In this document: in pieces, positions 1 through 12,100 of the stretch | Layout: each line of letters starts with the position of its first letter | Numbering within the stretch: position 1 is the first letter of the stretch | Assembly: GCA_009103225.1 (NCBI GenBank) | Contig: RHPI01003753.1 | Span: 148,610-212,609, forward strand | DNA length: 64,000 nt | Direction: 5' to 3' | Source of the DNA: Chlorokybus atmophyticus | Taxonomy: Eukaryota > Streptophyta > Chlorokybophyceae > Chlorokybales > Chlorokybaceae | The notes under the pieces: generated by a model | What the model saw: the letters and a program-made list of their open reading frames with translations, nothing else | Database searches by the model: none | Told to the model about the DNA's origin: nothing | Program-made: the position numbers and the translations under genes

Positions 1-305
1 CACATTTACAGGTGAATATCGAGCACATGACGGCTATCAGCACGACAGTATCTTGTAATTTGTAAGCTTGTAACTTACAAGTTGTTGGCCCAACACCACA
101 TGTCATGATGTACATCATGACATGAGCCGACAACGAGAACTTGAAGTTTACACCCAAGACGCTGGCGTTAAAGTGTAGAGTAGCCGGGCCGGTAAAGTGT
201 AGAGCCGCCAGCCAAGCCGTCAAAGCTCAGGCTGGGCGGGCGGGCGTTGCAAGTGACACACACGCACACATGCCCTCACGCACGCACGCGCGCGCCTCAG
301 ATCAG

Positions 306-693
306 GTCATGCAAGAGCAACATAAAGTGCTTACTTTGACCATCAACGTAAGCACTTTATGTTTCGTTGGCAACGAAAAAGGGAGTGCAATAACCACACT
401 TGGAGTTGCAATAGTGATGGCCTGTAGCAGCCAAAGCATGTGAGAAACGAACCAAGCATAAGACACACACATGCACACAATACGGATGCAAGGCGTCCAT
501 GTGCAACTAACCCTTAAGGCGTACACGCACGAGCGCCTAGGATGAAGTCATGCAAGAGCATCATAAAGTGCTTACCTAGACAAGGAAAGAGGGAGGTGCA
601 ATAACCACACTTGGAGTTGCAATAGTAATAGCGCCTGTAGCAGCAAAAGCACGTGAGAACAGAACCAAATACAAGGACACACCTGCACACAAT
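306..693. repeat. Diverged direct duplication, two copies
   Basis: Copy A (about 306-482) and copy B (about 547-693) share blocks in the same order: a shared start (GTCATGCAAGAGCA), an AAAGTGCTTAC block, a block reading TGCAATAACCACACTTGG, a GCCTGTAGCAGC block and a CACAC-rich tail. Copy A also has a perfect 14-bp inverted repeat (321-334 and 348-361, loop of 13) whose second arm is missing from copy B. There is no coding signal in either. It could be a decayed non-autonomous element or a local tandem duplication. Confidence 0.75.
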
Positions 694-745
694 GCTATCA
701 GCTACACGCGCACGCACACGCGGCAAGCACATGTGCGCAAATGCG

Positions 746-747
746 GG

Positions 748-780
<33 letters not shown>
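746..780. repeat. (GA)n microsatellite
   Basis: Run of GA dinucleotides directly after a short G run. The surrounding 781-1070 sequence is rich in CACA/GCAC motifs typical of non-coding repeats in this window. Confidence 0.95.
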
Positions 781-783
<3 letters not shown>

Positions 784-3097
784 CACGCAGAGACATGCAG
801 ACAAGCGTGTGCACGCACACACAAAGTTGGGCACACATGTGCTGAGCTGCCGCCAGCAAACAGATACACCAAATCAGACACGTAGCATATCCGCCAACTG
901 CGCTTGCCCGGCCACTCACACACACAAACCACTCTGTTCATATACACAAGCACACAGCCGCTGCAGGCTGCAACCCGCAGCTTGCAGCGGCAGCACATGC
1001 ACGCACGCATGCACACTTGGTCAGCGCCGTCAACCATACTCACCTACGAGAGACGAGGGGAGTTATTGAGGGGCGCCCCTGATGTGGCTGCTGCCACCGT
1101 TGGCCTCTTTGCCGCCGCCATCGCCGCCGCTGATGCCTGTTTTAAAACGGTTGCAGGCTAATGCGGTGGTCATAAGCAAACTCCCATCATCAAATGGACA
1201 CCCGATAATTATGAAACAATTTGGATAAAATTATGAGCGGTCCGAAGTTTTGAGCGGGATAAACGGCACGCGCATACTGTGCGCACTGTGCGGCCTAGCA
1301 CATCATGTAGAATTTTTTGTTTAATTAACTTGATCGGTACATCATTAGAACTGCATATTCCATAACGCATGCTCCCGCAAGAGTTTATGTTTAAACCATC
1401 GCATTTAGGACTTAAGCATTAGATTGTTAAGTATACAAAACTGGACATAACCCAAATGTTGTATGCTTTTTGTGACAGTATCAGTAGTAGTACAAGTAGT
1501 AGAGGTTATTTAGGGACAGTTATTGGCAAGTGTAATGTGGGGTGGATGTTTGGATGTTCTTAAAATTTACCCACGTTTATTGCAGCAATTGTATCAACAA
1601 AAAAGCAAAATGTACTAAACAATTGTATAGTTCCATTTCTCTCAATGCTTGCTTGTGTTCCGCCACGGTTACATCATACTTTTGCATAATTTTAGTACAA
1701 CCACTATTCTTCACGTTCATTAACAGCTTTATTGCGCAGCACCACATCAGCTCTCCGACATGTATAAACAGTATCAATGATGTGCATGTGAGTGCAATAT
1801 TAGAGTGTTATGGTGCACCTTGATTGTATGTCTATTACGCGACGAATCAAGTACACACTGATTGATCAATGCATGCACTTATTAAAGAGAGTGTTACATG
1901 TCAACGTCATGTTGACATACAACACTTATTATCATTTGCATGAACTGTTGTCTCGATAGTGCATGCAGCAAATAAGAAGTGTCGCTCATTACCTGCATGT
2001 TTGCTTCCATAATTGATGTTAATATCGCATATATTATATATGCGATGTGTTTCAAATATACTTATTAAACATGCATGTTAGAAAAAAGGAATTGTACAGG
2101 ATTGTTATAACACATATGATTACACATAATCCCCATAACAATGCCATGCACATTGCACGCTGTTACATGATTTGCATTTGGTCATCAATAATGTCTCACA
2201 ATTCACCTGCAATTGCTGAACTATCTGTGACCACCAACTTGCCGGGCTAGCCACTCTCCCATGTGGAGCGAGTGTTCAGGGAAACCAAAGCTTGCAATTG
2301 CAGCATCATCTCTGCCTATTGCAGGCTGATTTGTTTGCAGCGGTACTGGTGGAAGCCTTCCACTGGAAGGGGACATTCTCGCCGATGCGGGCTCCTTTCA
2401 ATGGTGATTACGCAAGGTATCCCAGCAGGCCCGTACGTTGTGAGAAAACGACACTGGGCATGAGGGGCGTGATCACTGATCACGCTCGTCGCGCGTGACC
2501 GATTGCTTTATTTCGCAACAGCCGGTCAGTTCACGTGTACGTCAGCGTAACTTATCCGTTCGCGCGGCGCGGCGCCTCGCTCTTCTGCTGTGTGCGGCAG
2601 CCCTGCTCTGCGAGTCGCAGACTGCGACGGTCCGGCGGTGACACTGGTGGCAATGATTGTCCGCGAGCGAGTTCTTGTCACTTCCACATCAGCCGCTTAT
2701 GCCGCGCATTGACTAATTGGCCCCGAACAGACACACTCTGCGGGCCGACGTTGCACCAGTCGTGTCCGCCAGTTCTGACCGACCCGGGTAGTGTCATCCG
2801 AGTGACGTGCCCCAAAGCTGAGTCAGCGCCGCTGAGCGCGAGTTACGGCACTTGCGGGCCGGATCGATCGCGATGACTAGACCTACCGCAGGCGTAACCC
2901 CAACACCCCAATCCGCGCCGGGATAAGACAGGGCGCGTGCAATCAGGTGCGCCAGACCGAAGCCATGCCGGCCGTAGACCTCGTCCCCGCTTCCCGGCTA
3001 CTTGCGGCCAGGAAGGTCGTCTCGACAAAAGATTGTCTCTAGAACCCAAACCAAACCAAAACCCGGGTGGTTGCTGGCTTCAAACACACTCATTTGA
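781..3097. other. Gene-poor sequence, partly AT-rich
   Basis: About 781-1170 is CA-rich and low complexity. About 1180-2250 is clearly AT-rich, with short frames only. About 2250-3097 returns to higher GC. I found no recognisable protein, splice-consistent gene or RNA gene here. Confidence 0.6.
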
Positions 3098-3484
3098 GCA
3101 GTTCTCATCCACTCTGCTTCTGCAGCCACAAGTGGCCACCCCGGCCTTGCAGAGATTGTCTTTAGAACTGAAACTGCCCATCTTGTCGCCCTCACTGAAG
3201 GGTCCCTCAGGGTAGAGGGCCTCACTCGCGGCCTCAAGCTTGCCCAAACCGCGGTTAAGCCTCCATCAGTACCAATAACCGGACTTACAGCCAATACTCC
3301 TCTCGTGTTGGAAGGAAACGCTTCTGAACCGAGCCAAGTAGCAACTGATATCGGTAGCAGCTCTAGATACGCTGGTTGCTTCACAGTTACGAAGAGGACG
3401 GCGCTGCGTGATCCCCGCGATCTGCAATCATGGATGACGGTCAGTCGCGATGCAGCCGGTGGCCACACAATTCCTGTCCAGTAA
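3098..3484 (+). other. Open frame without ATG, unassigned
   Basis: A 128-codon frame lies open between a TGA at 3095 and a TAA ending at 3484. It reads like ordinary protein (for example AEIVFRTETAHLVALTEG) but has no ATG and no clear splice partners. An overlapping 192-codon frame on the other strand (2998-3576) is equally unassigned. Two similar phrases (GATTGTCTCTAGAAC and GATTGTCTTTAGAAC) near 3033 and 3155 hint at repeated or mobile sequence. It may be a decayed exon or element, or chance. Confidence 0.2.
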
Positions 3485-3839
3485 CGGAGCCCGGATGAGG
3501 AGGAGTTAGGAGGCCGTACCACGGGTTGTGCGCGAGTGCGGTACGGGCTCTGGCCTCTGCAGTTACGAGTTATCAACAGCAGTGCTTAGGGTCATCCACG
3601 TGTGCAGCTGTGGGCTTGGCGGCAAAGGCGGTGGCGGTGGCGGAGGCGGAGGCGGAGGCGGCGCTAGTTGAGGGGGCGGACGGGCTGGCTGAGATCCAAG
3701 GGTTGGCGCTGAAGCTGGGGTTGAACAGGTTGAGCTGTGAGTAGGTTCCGCCGGGCAGGGTTCCCCGGGCGCCTGAGATCTTCCACAAGGTTGTTGTCCT
3801 GATGGGCTAGGTCCAGGAGGTTAGCGGTAGAGATCCTTG

Positions 3840-6144
3840 ATGGCTGCGGCGGTAGCTATCCCCATGGCTGCTACCTGGATGGCTCCCAGGGCAGTTTCAA
3901 GGTCAGCCTCGCCTTCATCCACTTGCGGTGGCTGCGGGATGCCGAGGATAGATGCCGGGTCTTTGGACTGCCGTTCCACATCTTTCATGCGCTCATCGTC
4001 ATCAGGCTCCGCTACTTCGCCCTCGTATTCATCATCATGGACATCATCAGAAGTCTCTCTGCCGTTCAGGCGGCTTCGCCGCCAGCGACCACGCGCGTCG
4101 ACGACTGCCACATGTAGCGTACAGACCCAGTATGAGAACAGCTGCCTTGACGGTGTTTGCCCCGTAGAGTTTACGGCCCCCTCACGAAAACCACTGCACG
4201 ACAGCAGTGTTGTGCGAAGCAATGATGGCAAGATCCACCCTCCAGTAAGTCTCGTTGCCTTAATCGCTTGGTTGATATCGATTTGTGCTGTTTGTTTGTG
4301 CACCGTGCTCTAGATGGAACTGCAAGGTTTACTCGCGTTAGGTCTGCCGCATGATGCTGTCCAGGCTTGCTTCTCAGCAGACTGCTTGGAATGTGTTTCG
4401 GTGGTACATTTTGTCTATTGTAGCGTCAGCTTTTTTGTCACCTTGACACCTTGCTGTTTGCGGCAATGGCTTCTTACTCCAAGCATCTGCCTGCGCAGCT
4501 TGCGCCTGTTGTTCCTGTGTACGTGATGCTACCGCTGGACACAATTACTTTGATAAACACCGTCAATCGGCCTAACGCTTTGAGGGCGGGTTTCATGGCG
4601 CTAAAGAGCATTGGGGTAGAGGGGGTTATGGTCGACGTCTGGTGGGGCATTGTTGAGGTAACGTCCGTGCTTCTGAGTCCATTGCACATTGCCGTACATT
4701 GTGTCCGCACCCCCCACATAGCTGAACCTGTCCAACCTGCAGGGTGACAAACCAAAGCAGTACGAGTGGGAGGCGTATAGGGAGCTGTTGGATATGATTA
4801 GGGACGCTGGTCTAAAGTGTCAGGCAGTTATGTCTTTCCATTCCTGCGGCGGCAATGTTGGTGACTGCTGTTCAGTATCGCTACCAAGGTTCGCAGCTTA
4901 CTATGATGGCCGTTTGCTGCAAGTTGTTTGCAGCCTGTGGCGTTGATGGTCGGCTTACTTTTCGTTGTATGCACAGGTGGGTAATGGACGTGGCAGAAGA
5001 GAGTCCTGATGTATTTTATACAGATAGAGCTGGTTGGCGCAATGGCGAATATCTGTCACTAAGTGTTGATAATATTCGCATCCTGCACGGTCGCACACCC
5101 ATTGAGGCCTACAGGGACTTCATGGCTAGTTTTAGGAACGAGTTTGCAGATTACATGGGTTGCGTTATCACGGAGGTGGAGGTTGGATTAGGTCCTGCTG
5201 GGGAGCTTAGGTATCCATCGTATCCTGAAGGCGATGGCCGCTGGTGCTTTCCCGGGATCGGAGAGTTTCAATGCTACGATAAGTATATGCTGGCCAACCT
5301 CAAGGCACATGCCGAGGCTGCGGGGCAGCCCCGGTGGGGTGTGGGTGGGCCACACGATTCTGGCCATTACAAGCAGTGGCCGGAGGAAACCGGCTTTTTT
5401 CGCACATATGGAGGTTCCTGGGATACAGATTATGGGCGATTCTTTCTCGAGGTACGGGCGCTTGTCGCCACACCAGATGATTGCCATCTCTTTTTGTGTT
5501 ATGTGCGCAAAGCTGAATCAGTCTCCTTTGTGCAGTGGTACAGCAACAATCTCGTCCAGCATGGGAGCCGCGTGTTGGCAGCAGCGGAGGAGGTGTTTAA
5601 GGGCACGAATGTACAGTTGGCTGCCAAGGTTTCTGGCATCCACTGGTGGTACAATACGCACTCACATGCGAGCGAGCTGACAGCGGGTTACTATAACACC
5701 ATACAAAGAGACGGCTATCAGGACATAGCTGAGATGCTGGCAAAGCATGGTGCAGTCCTGAACTTCACGTGTGCTGAGATGAGGGACAAGGAGCAGCCCC
5801 CCGCAGCGTTGTGCAGCCCTGAAGGCTTGTTGCGCCAGGCTCGCGCTGCGGCTTACCGAGCAGGCATTACCTTTGCGGGGGAAAATGCTTTGCCAAGATT
5901 CGACAGGGTTGCCCACGAACAGATCTGTGCCAATGCCATGCCGGCCATGTTCGGCAAGGAGTGTGACAGGCACCATCCGCATGCTTTGGACAACATGGCG
6001 ACATTCACCTTCCTGCGCATGGGTGAAGCTCTTTTCCGCCCAAACAACTGGAACGCCTTTACGCAGTTTGTGAAGCGGATGAACAGGACGTCGTTGGTGG
6101 AAGCTCCTAACAAGGGAGGCCGAGTGGCGGAGCTCGTGTATTGA
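3840..6144 (+). CDS. Beta-amylase (GH14), probably plastidial
   Basis: It releases maltose from the non-reducing ends of starch chains. Exons: 3840-4244 (tentative), 4424-4657, 4743-4888, 4977-5451, 5536-6144, all phase-consistent, 622 aa; the secure part starts by ATG 4466 (473 aa). Family hallmarks run in order: [54 protein letters not shown] (catalytic acid Glu), [23 protein letters not shown]-type segment, and [10 protein letters not shown] (catalytic base Glu). Both catalytic glutamates are present, so the enzyme should be active. The tentative first exon is Ser/Ala/Arg-rich like a transit peptide and ends in a strong GTAAGT donor, but an acidic, protein-like antisense frame covers the same bases, so its reality is uncertain. 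A TGTAA lies about 310 bases past the stop. Confidence 0.93.
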
Positions 6145-7484
6145 CAGCTGTATCACCGACCTTCAGCTAGACAATTACAGCACTTTGGAGGTTTAGACTA
6201 TGTCAGGCGAGCGCACGCGCACAGCATTGGTCAACTTGGAACTGCACCATGGCTGCAAGTCTCATTTGAAGATGCTGTGCATACAGCAAGCCCTATCAAG
6301 TCGCCACAGGAACCTAGTTGCACCTGCGCGCAGTTTTGTGGGTTGAGGCACAGTTTTAGTTTGTAGTGCACGTTTGTAGTGGTAGCTACCGAGGTCAATC
6401 GATGCACGCTTAGTCTAGGTTAGAGTAGTGAGGCCGCACCCTTGTGATATATGCCAATTGTAAAAAGAGTTGCACAATCTGTACATGGCGGTGTTGGATA
6501 CTTGGTGAACAGTGTCTCAATGTGTGAAAGTTTATGGTCTCGCCAGCACAGCCCCTGGTTGTGGCTGAAATACTGGTCTGCAATGTTGAAATCGCCACCT
6601 GAGTCTGCGCGGTTCGCCACTTATCACAACGACAGCAGAAGAGCGTTGATTCACGAAATCACAGTGAACAAAGGGGTGTCAGTAGTAGCTCCACATCACG
6701 CTAATAGCAACCAACTATGTGTGCGGTTGTGGTGTAGCAGCAGATGACAAATGAACGCTTGCAGGTTTAGTATATTAGCTAGAGAGACAATGTAGAACAC
6801 CAGAACTATACCACCTTGGCATATACAAAGACCGTGGCAAGACTGTCACCACACACAGCAGCAGCAATACAGCAAGCACACTACTCTAGCGGCAAGCAAA
6901 ACACCTGTTCGGAAGGATTCGCAGCTGGGCTGTTATACACATTGCCAAGTCAGCGTTCAGTACACAATGGCAACAATAGCATGCGCAAGTGCAAATATCT
7001 GTCAACATCACATGGCCATGGCAAATGCCATTGAGAATGAATAGCACGAGTTAATTCTCCTCAGGTGCGCACTGCCTCTTGTGCTTGGGCATTCACATGC
7101 TCATCCTTACTGCCTAGAACATGCAATGTCCTCTTGCATGGCTGTCATTTGCAAGTGTGTGCAGCACTGCCTAAGCCTAGCATAGGCCAATGAAGATTAC
7201 TACAAGCGGGAGTGCATAATCGTGTCAAGAGCAGAAGCGCTGATAGCTAGCAGTGAAATGTCAGCTGGCAAGCAATCTGTGGGTGAGTATCGTAGAAATG
7301 CCAGGAGCTCGTGTTGAACACCGACAGCTACTGCATCCTATCTGAGAGTGGCAAACTGCGCATACTCTGATGTTACAAACTGCAAGGGGTGCCCGAGAGC
7401 CCAAGCAATATTTCTGCAGCACAAAGTGAAACATTAGTAAGCAACATAAGTACTCATCCATACCTGTGGCACATCCAAGGACAC
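6145..7484. other. Intergenic, no gene seen
   Basis: This holds the 3' flanks of the convergent beta-amylase and APC10 genes. A reverse-strand TGTAA (7373-7377) lies 108 bases past the APC10 stop. No coding or RNA feature was recognised. Confidence 0.6.
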
Positions 7485-9051
7485 CTACTGGCGAGGCCCG
7501 AATATTTTGATTTGCCGGATGTGTGTATCCCTTCCATTTTGGTGGTTGCTCAGCACAGCAACTTGCACCAAGTAGGCCCGCAGATACTCCCTGCAAGAAG
7601 GACGTTGCACTTGCTATACATACATACATAGCTATACCCTACACAATGATATGGAAATTGGCTCCTGTAACGCTGCACCTGGAGTTTGTAGGACAGAGCG
7701 ATATTTGCACCCAACCGCTTGGCTCATTCAGCTCAACCTGTTGAACATGGCCACGGTTCATGTTTTATTTTGGTCACCCAATCATCAGCTCAAGCACATA
7801 CATGCCTCAACAGCCCTCGCTGAGAAATTGCATCAAAATGTACATTCACATGTGTGCGTTCCTGTGAAAAGATGAGCGCCACTGCGCAGAAGCAGCGCAT
7901 GTTGGATGATGCCATGCAACAAAAATGTGCGCATGAACCTGAGTAATGTCTTTGAGTTCGCCAGCACAGTTGCCAGCTCGGACAGCAATGCGCTGTGGCG
8001 TGTATGACTCGTCCTGCTTATAGTCGAGGTACAGCGCAAGGCACACTAGCGCCGTCTTCTGCTGGAAGTGCGCCGACACCACATGCGGCTGTGCACCATC
8101 CGACTGCCAATATGTCTCTATGCTGCCATCACGTAACTACAACGCAACACACGAGTTAAATCTGTGTCCGCTCTCTTGCGTCCACATTTATGTGTTCACT
8201 TCATATGATATTGAAGGTCGCAGTATGCACGGATAAGCATGCTGCTGGTTGCTGTGATGCACATGCAGTCCCGCACTCACAACGCAACAAGCCAGGCTGA
8301 ATCGCATGCTGAGGCCATGCTGAGGCCATCCGTGAGAACGGTGACCATGACTGTGAAGCAACGCTCCGGTCACAGCATATGTGTCCCACGACGCCGTACT
8401 TGACTGTTGTACTGGCTGCATGTGTGCGACAGTGACATGCATGTGCCAAGCAACTGGTTCAGCAAAGGCACCTGAATGCATCCCGCAGGTCACACGAGCT
8501 CGCACATGCACACACGTGCAAACCACTGTTTGTGTGTGTGTGTGTGTGTGTACTCGCGAAGTGGTTTCTCTGTCCGCATGTCAAGGCTTGTGTGCTATTC
8601 TTGTCAGCATTGAAAGGTGCTCGGTTACATTATACATTCTGATTAACAATCCGACCCCAGCCCAATCTTTGGCATATTAAGCCTTGCAACTGACTCCTTT
8701 GAGAAGCAATGCACCGCGGTATACGCTCACACAATGTGTTGCTGAGCGCTTGAAATTCAGTTTTACGCTGATAGCCTGCATAGAGCAAGGAGGGTTATAA
8801 CACACTGATACCTAAGTTGCCTGCTGCAAAAAACGGTAACTGGGGAGAATGAATTGCAATCCAACTGGGCATTGCAGTCAGCTTACAAAATGGACACCAT
8901 TGCCAGGCTTTGCGGAAGTCACGCTCCAGACAGCCTGGCGGCCAACTTCTCGGCCGGCCTCTGTAACGGCTGAATCGTCACCGAGTCCCAGCTGTTGGTC
9001 CTCCTCCTCCGGATCGCCGCCGCTTGCCACCGCCGCAACCGCCACACTCAT
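7485..9051 (-). CDS. APC10: Anaphase-promoting complex subunit 10 (Doc1)
   Basis: It is the substrate-recognition (D-box co-receptor) subunit of the APC/C ubiquitin ligase, acting in mitosis. Exons on the minus strand: 9051-8887, 8136-7939, 7737-7679, 7590-7485; phases agree, giving 175 aa, close to the 160-190 aa usual for the family. The DOC domain is complete: [20 protein letters not shown], then [66 protein letters not shown] and a C-terminal FGPRQ. The N-terminal 30 residues are acidic and poorly conserved, as expected. Intron 1 (8137-8886) contains a TG microsatellite. The gene is divergent from the FtsH-like gene with 84 bp between start codons. Confidence 0.95.
8530..8551. repeat. (TG)n microsatellite
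   Basis: Short TG dinucleotide run inside APC10 intron 1. Confidence 0.9.
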
Positions 9052-9135
9052 GCCAACAACCAGGGTGAGAGTTAGGGTTGGGGCCAGGGTTAGGAATATT
9101 AGGGCTTGCAGTCCAAGTTGGCGCTGTGCGCCATC
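9052..9135. promoter_or_regulatory. Putative bidirectional promoter, telo-box-like
   Basis: Only 84 bp separate the APC10 ATG (minus) and the FtsH-like ATG (plus). The interval contains TTAGGGTT, GGGTTAGG and TTAGGG motifs. These resemble the plant telo-box (AAACCCTAA), known from promoters of translation and cell-cycle genes. That the motifs act here is inference. Confidence 0.5.
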
Positions 9136-12100
9136 ATGGCGGCGGCGGCGGCGGTGGCGTCGTCCGCCTGCTGCGCGGCGTCAAGGCCTTGGAGAAGGGT
9201 TTCAAGCTCCTGCGAGGCGTCTTCCTCGTCGTCTTGGGCTGGGACGGCAGTCAGACCGGGCACGTGTGCGCTGCCGTTGGTGCTGGGAGCGCCGCCGGTA
9301 GGGAGGAGGAGATGGGCGCTGCGGTGCAGGCGGAGGGCTTCGACGATCAGGGGCGAAGCTGGCCGGCAGCCCGAGGTCTCGGTGTCTGCGCAGGCTCATC
9401 CCAACCTGGATGGCAGGAGGGAACAAGGGGATGGCTGGATGCGGGTTCTGCGGAAAGCTGTGCCTGCATGCTTGCAGGTGCGTTGTTCTGGGCTGCAGCT
9501 ACACGCAATACGTGTTTATAAGGTTGTCTGTTGTGAAAGTATGGTATCTTACTTACACCATCGTTTCCAGGCAGACCTCTATTTGAAAAAGATGCAAAAG
9601 CACTAGAGCACCTTTTTCATACCTTTGTTTGTATGAGGTTGTCTACTGAAAGTATGATTATACACATTGTTTTCACCATTGTTTACAGTACACCTCGTTT
9701 AAAGAAGGTGCTCTAGTGCGTTTGCACCTTCTTTGAATGGAGAGGTCGAATCACGTTCGCGCAATGCGTTAGGCCATCACCCACTTTTGTTATGCTTGAG
9801 GCATATGTACTGGTTTGCCATGACGCACAGGTTATTCCAGTAAAAGTCTGCCACTTGAACCCGCTATATGTTGCAGTTATGCAGCACGCATTGTGATGCC
9901 CAAAGCTTCTCCACATGCATTCGCTTTGCGCATTGCTTCCTGCGATTACTTCATCATGCATGTCTAGATCGCGTCGCAACAAGCAGCTGGCTGCAGTCAG
10001 GCCCTCCTCCTCCTTCATGAGCTCAGTAGTGCGACCATGCAGCCGTACTCAGCGTGTCACTGCAGTTTGATGTAGTGATACTACCGACCCCGTTTCAGCA
10101 GCGACTGGCAGTCTGTTCTGTAATTCTCGGTTGTGTACAGATGGCATTCGTTGCTGCAGCATTCGCAATAGCAGCAGTAGCGGCGCCGGCCATTGCCGCA
10201 TCCGCTGCCACCGCCACCAAGCCCACTACCTCCAGCACAGCAAAAACCCTTCCCTTGCCGCAGCGCATTACGTACGATTTGCGCAAACTTGCAAACGGCG
10301 GTGTGGATCTTGCTCCTGAGAAAAGCTTCGCTGATTTCTGGAAGGCGGTCGCAAACAAAGAGGTGAGCCGATATGGAATCAGTCGTGTTGCGTTTCGCGA
10401 TTACACCATCAGTGTTCAGGTTGCATAAGGATACTGGTGACTTGACACTTGCTGCATACAGGTGGACACTGCCTACTTCCTCGACACTCAGTGCCATCTG
10501 CTTGCCATCATGAAAGATGGCAAGGAGTTTGTAGTTGCTCTCCCTGCCGACCCAGACCTGTTGTCTCATTTGACCACGCATGGCGTTAGCATTGCTGGGG
10601 AGCCCCGCGGCAAGATTCAGCCTGTGGTGTTTGGTTTCATGAGGTCCCTGTTCCCCGTTGTGATGCTCATTGCCATGACCGAGGCGTACTTTCGCGTGAA
10701 CGAGCGCGAGCCTGATGCGAGGTGGAAGGGTGATGATGATGTCACAGATTTGTACTCAACACGCGGCGTTTCTCAGGATCGGCTTTCAGCACTGTTGTGG
10801 CGGAAGCCTGCACCAAAGCCTCCTAAGAGGGTTACTCTTGACAATGTCGCTGGCATTGACCCGATTATGGATGACCTGAAGGAGCTGCTCTGGATGATGA
10901 ACAACACCAAGCAGGTGCTGGAGTTGGGAGTCTCAAAGATTCCTACGGGTGTGCTGCTTGTAGGCAAGCCTGGCACCGGCAAAACACTGCTTGCGCGCGC
11001 GATTGCTGGGGAGACCAACCGCTCTTTCATCACAGCTGCTGGGACACAGTTCACTGATGTCTTCATGGGTTCGGGTGCTGCGCGAGTGTCGGCCCTTTTT
11101 GCCAAAGCACGATACTATGCACCTTGCACGGTGTTCATAGATGAATTTGACGCTCTCGCGCAACGGCGTGGTACGAGCATGGCACGAGATGCTGGCACGC
11201 AGGAGAGGGAAGCCACAGTCAACCAGCTACTGGTGGAGCTCGATGGCTTTCAGGACAGGTCGGATGTAGTGGTGCTGGCTGCCACCAACAGACCATCTGT
11301 GTTGGATCCTGCCATCGTCCGACCCGGGCGCATTGACAAGATCATAGAGATTCCCTTGCCTGACAGCAAAGGCCGTGAGGACATCCTCAAAGTGCACGCG
11401 CGCAACAAGACCACTGCGCCTGAGGTCGACTGGCGTGAGGTTGCATATCGGACAGGCGGCATGTCGGGTGCCGACCTCGCAAACTTGCTGAACGAGGCTG
11501 GTTTTGATGCAGTGCGCCTCGGCTCTCCTTCAATTACCACGACCAATTTGCTCAACGCGCTGGACAAAGTGCGAGGCATGTTTACAGAGGATCAGCCCCA
11601 GCTGCCAGTGGCTGATTCAGTAGAGGAGCAACTGTTGGTACAGACAGTAACACCGCGGGAGAAGCGCATCCTTGCAGCGTACTCTGCAGGCAAAGCTCTC
11701 ATGGGCTGCTTGTTTGACGATTATGAGGACCTGTCAAAGATTGTTGTCGCCCCCAACAACACAGCCACTGGGCACGTTGTCTTCCTCCCGCAAGAGAAGT
11801 ATCAAAATGTGATGAGCAGCATCACCAGGCGGTATCTGGAGCAACGCATGGCCGTTGCGCTCGGTGGGCGCGTTGCAGAGATGGCCATTGTGGGCCCGGA
11901 TCAAGTTACATTCGCTGCTGGAGACCTTGAGCTCGTCTCCAACTATGCGCGTGAATATGTGATGGTTTCAGGGTTCAGCCCGCGGGTGGGACCCCTGGTT
12001 CTCATACGGGAAAAGGGTGACAGGTTCCTGTCGGGCGATTTTGAGTGGGAGTTTGGGGAGGTGTCACCTCGGTTAATGGAGGTTGCGGATCGGGAAGTGC

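Noticed and set aside
698-1069. Overlapping frames of 75-138 codons around the GA repeat
   Set aside because: They arise from GA/CA low-complexity sequence.
2998-3576. 192-codon minus-strand frame
   Set aside because: Long but without family resemblance, and a protein-like plus-strand frame competes for the same bases; not called as a gene.
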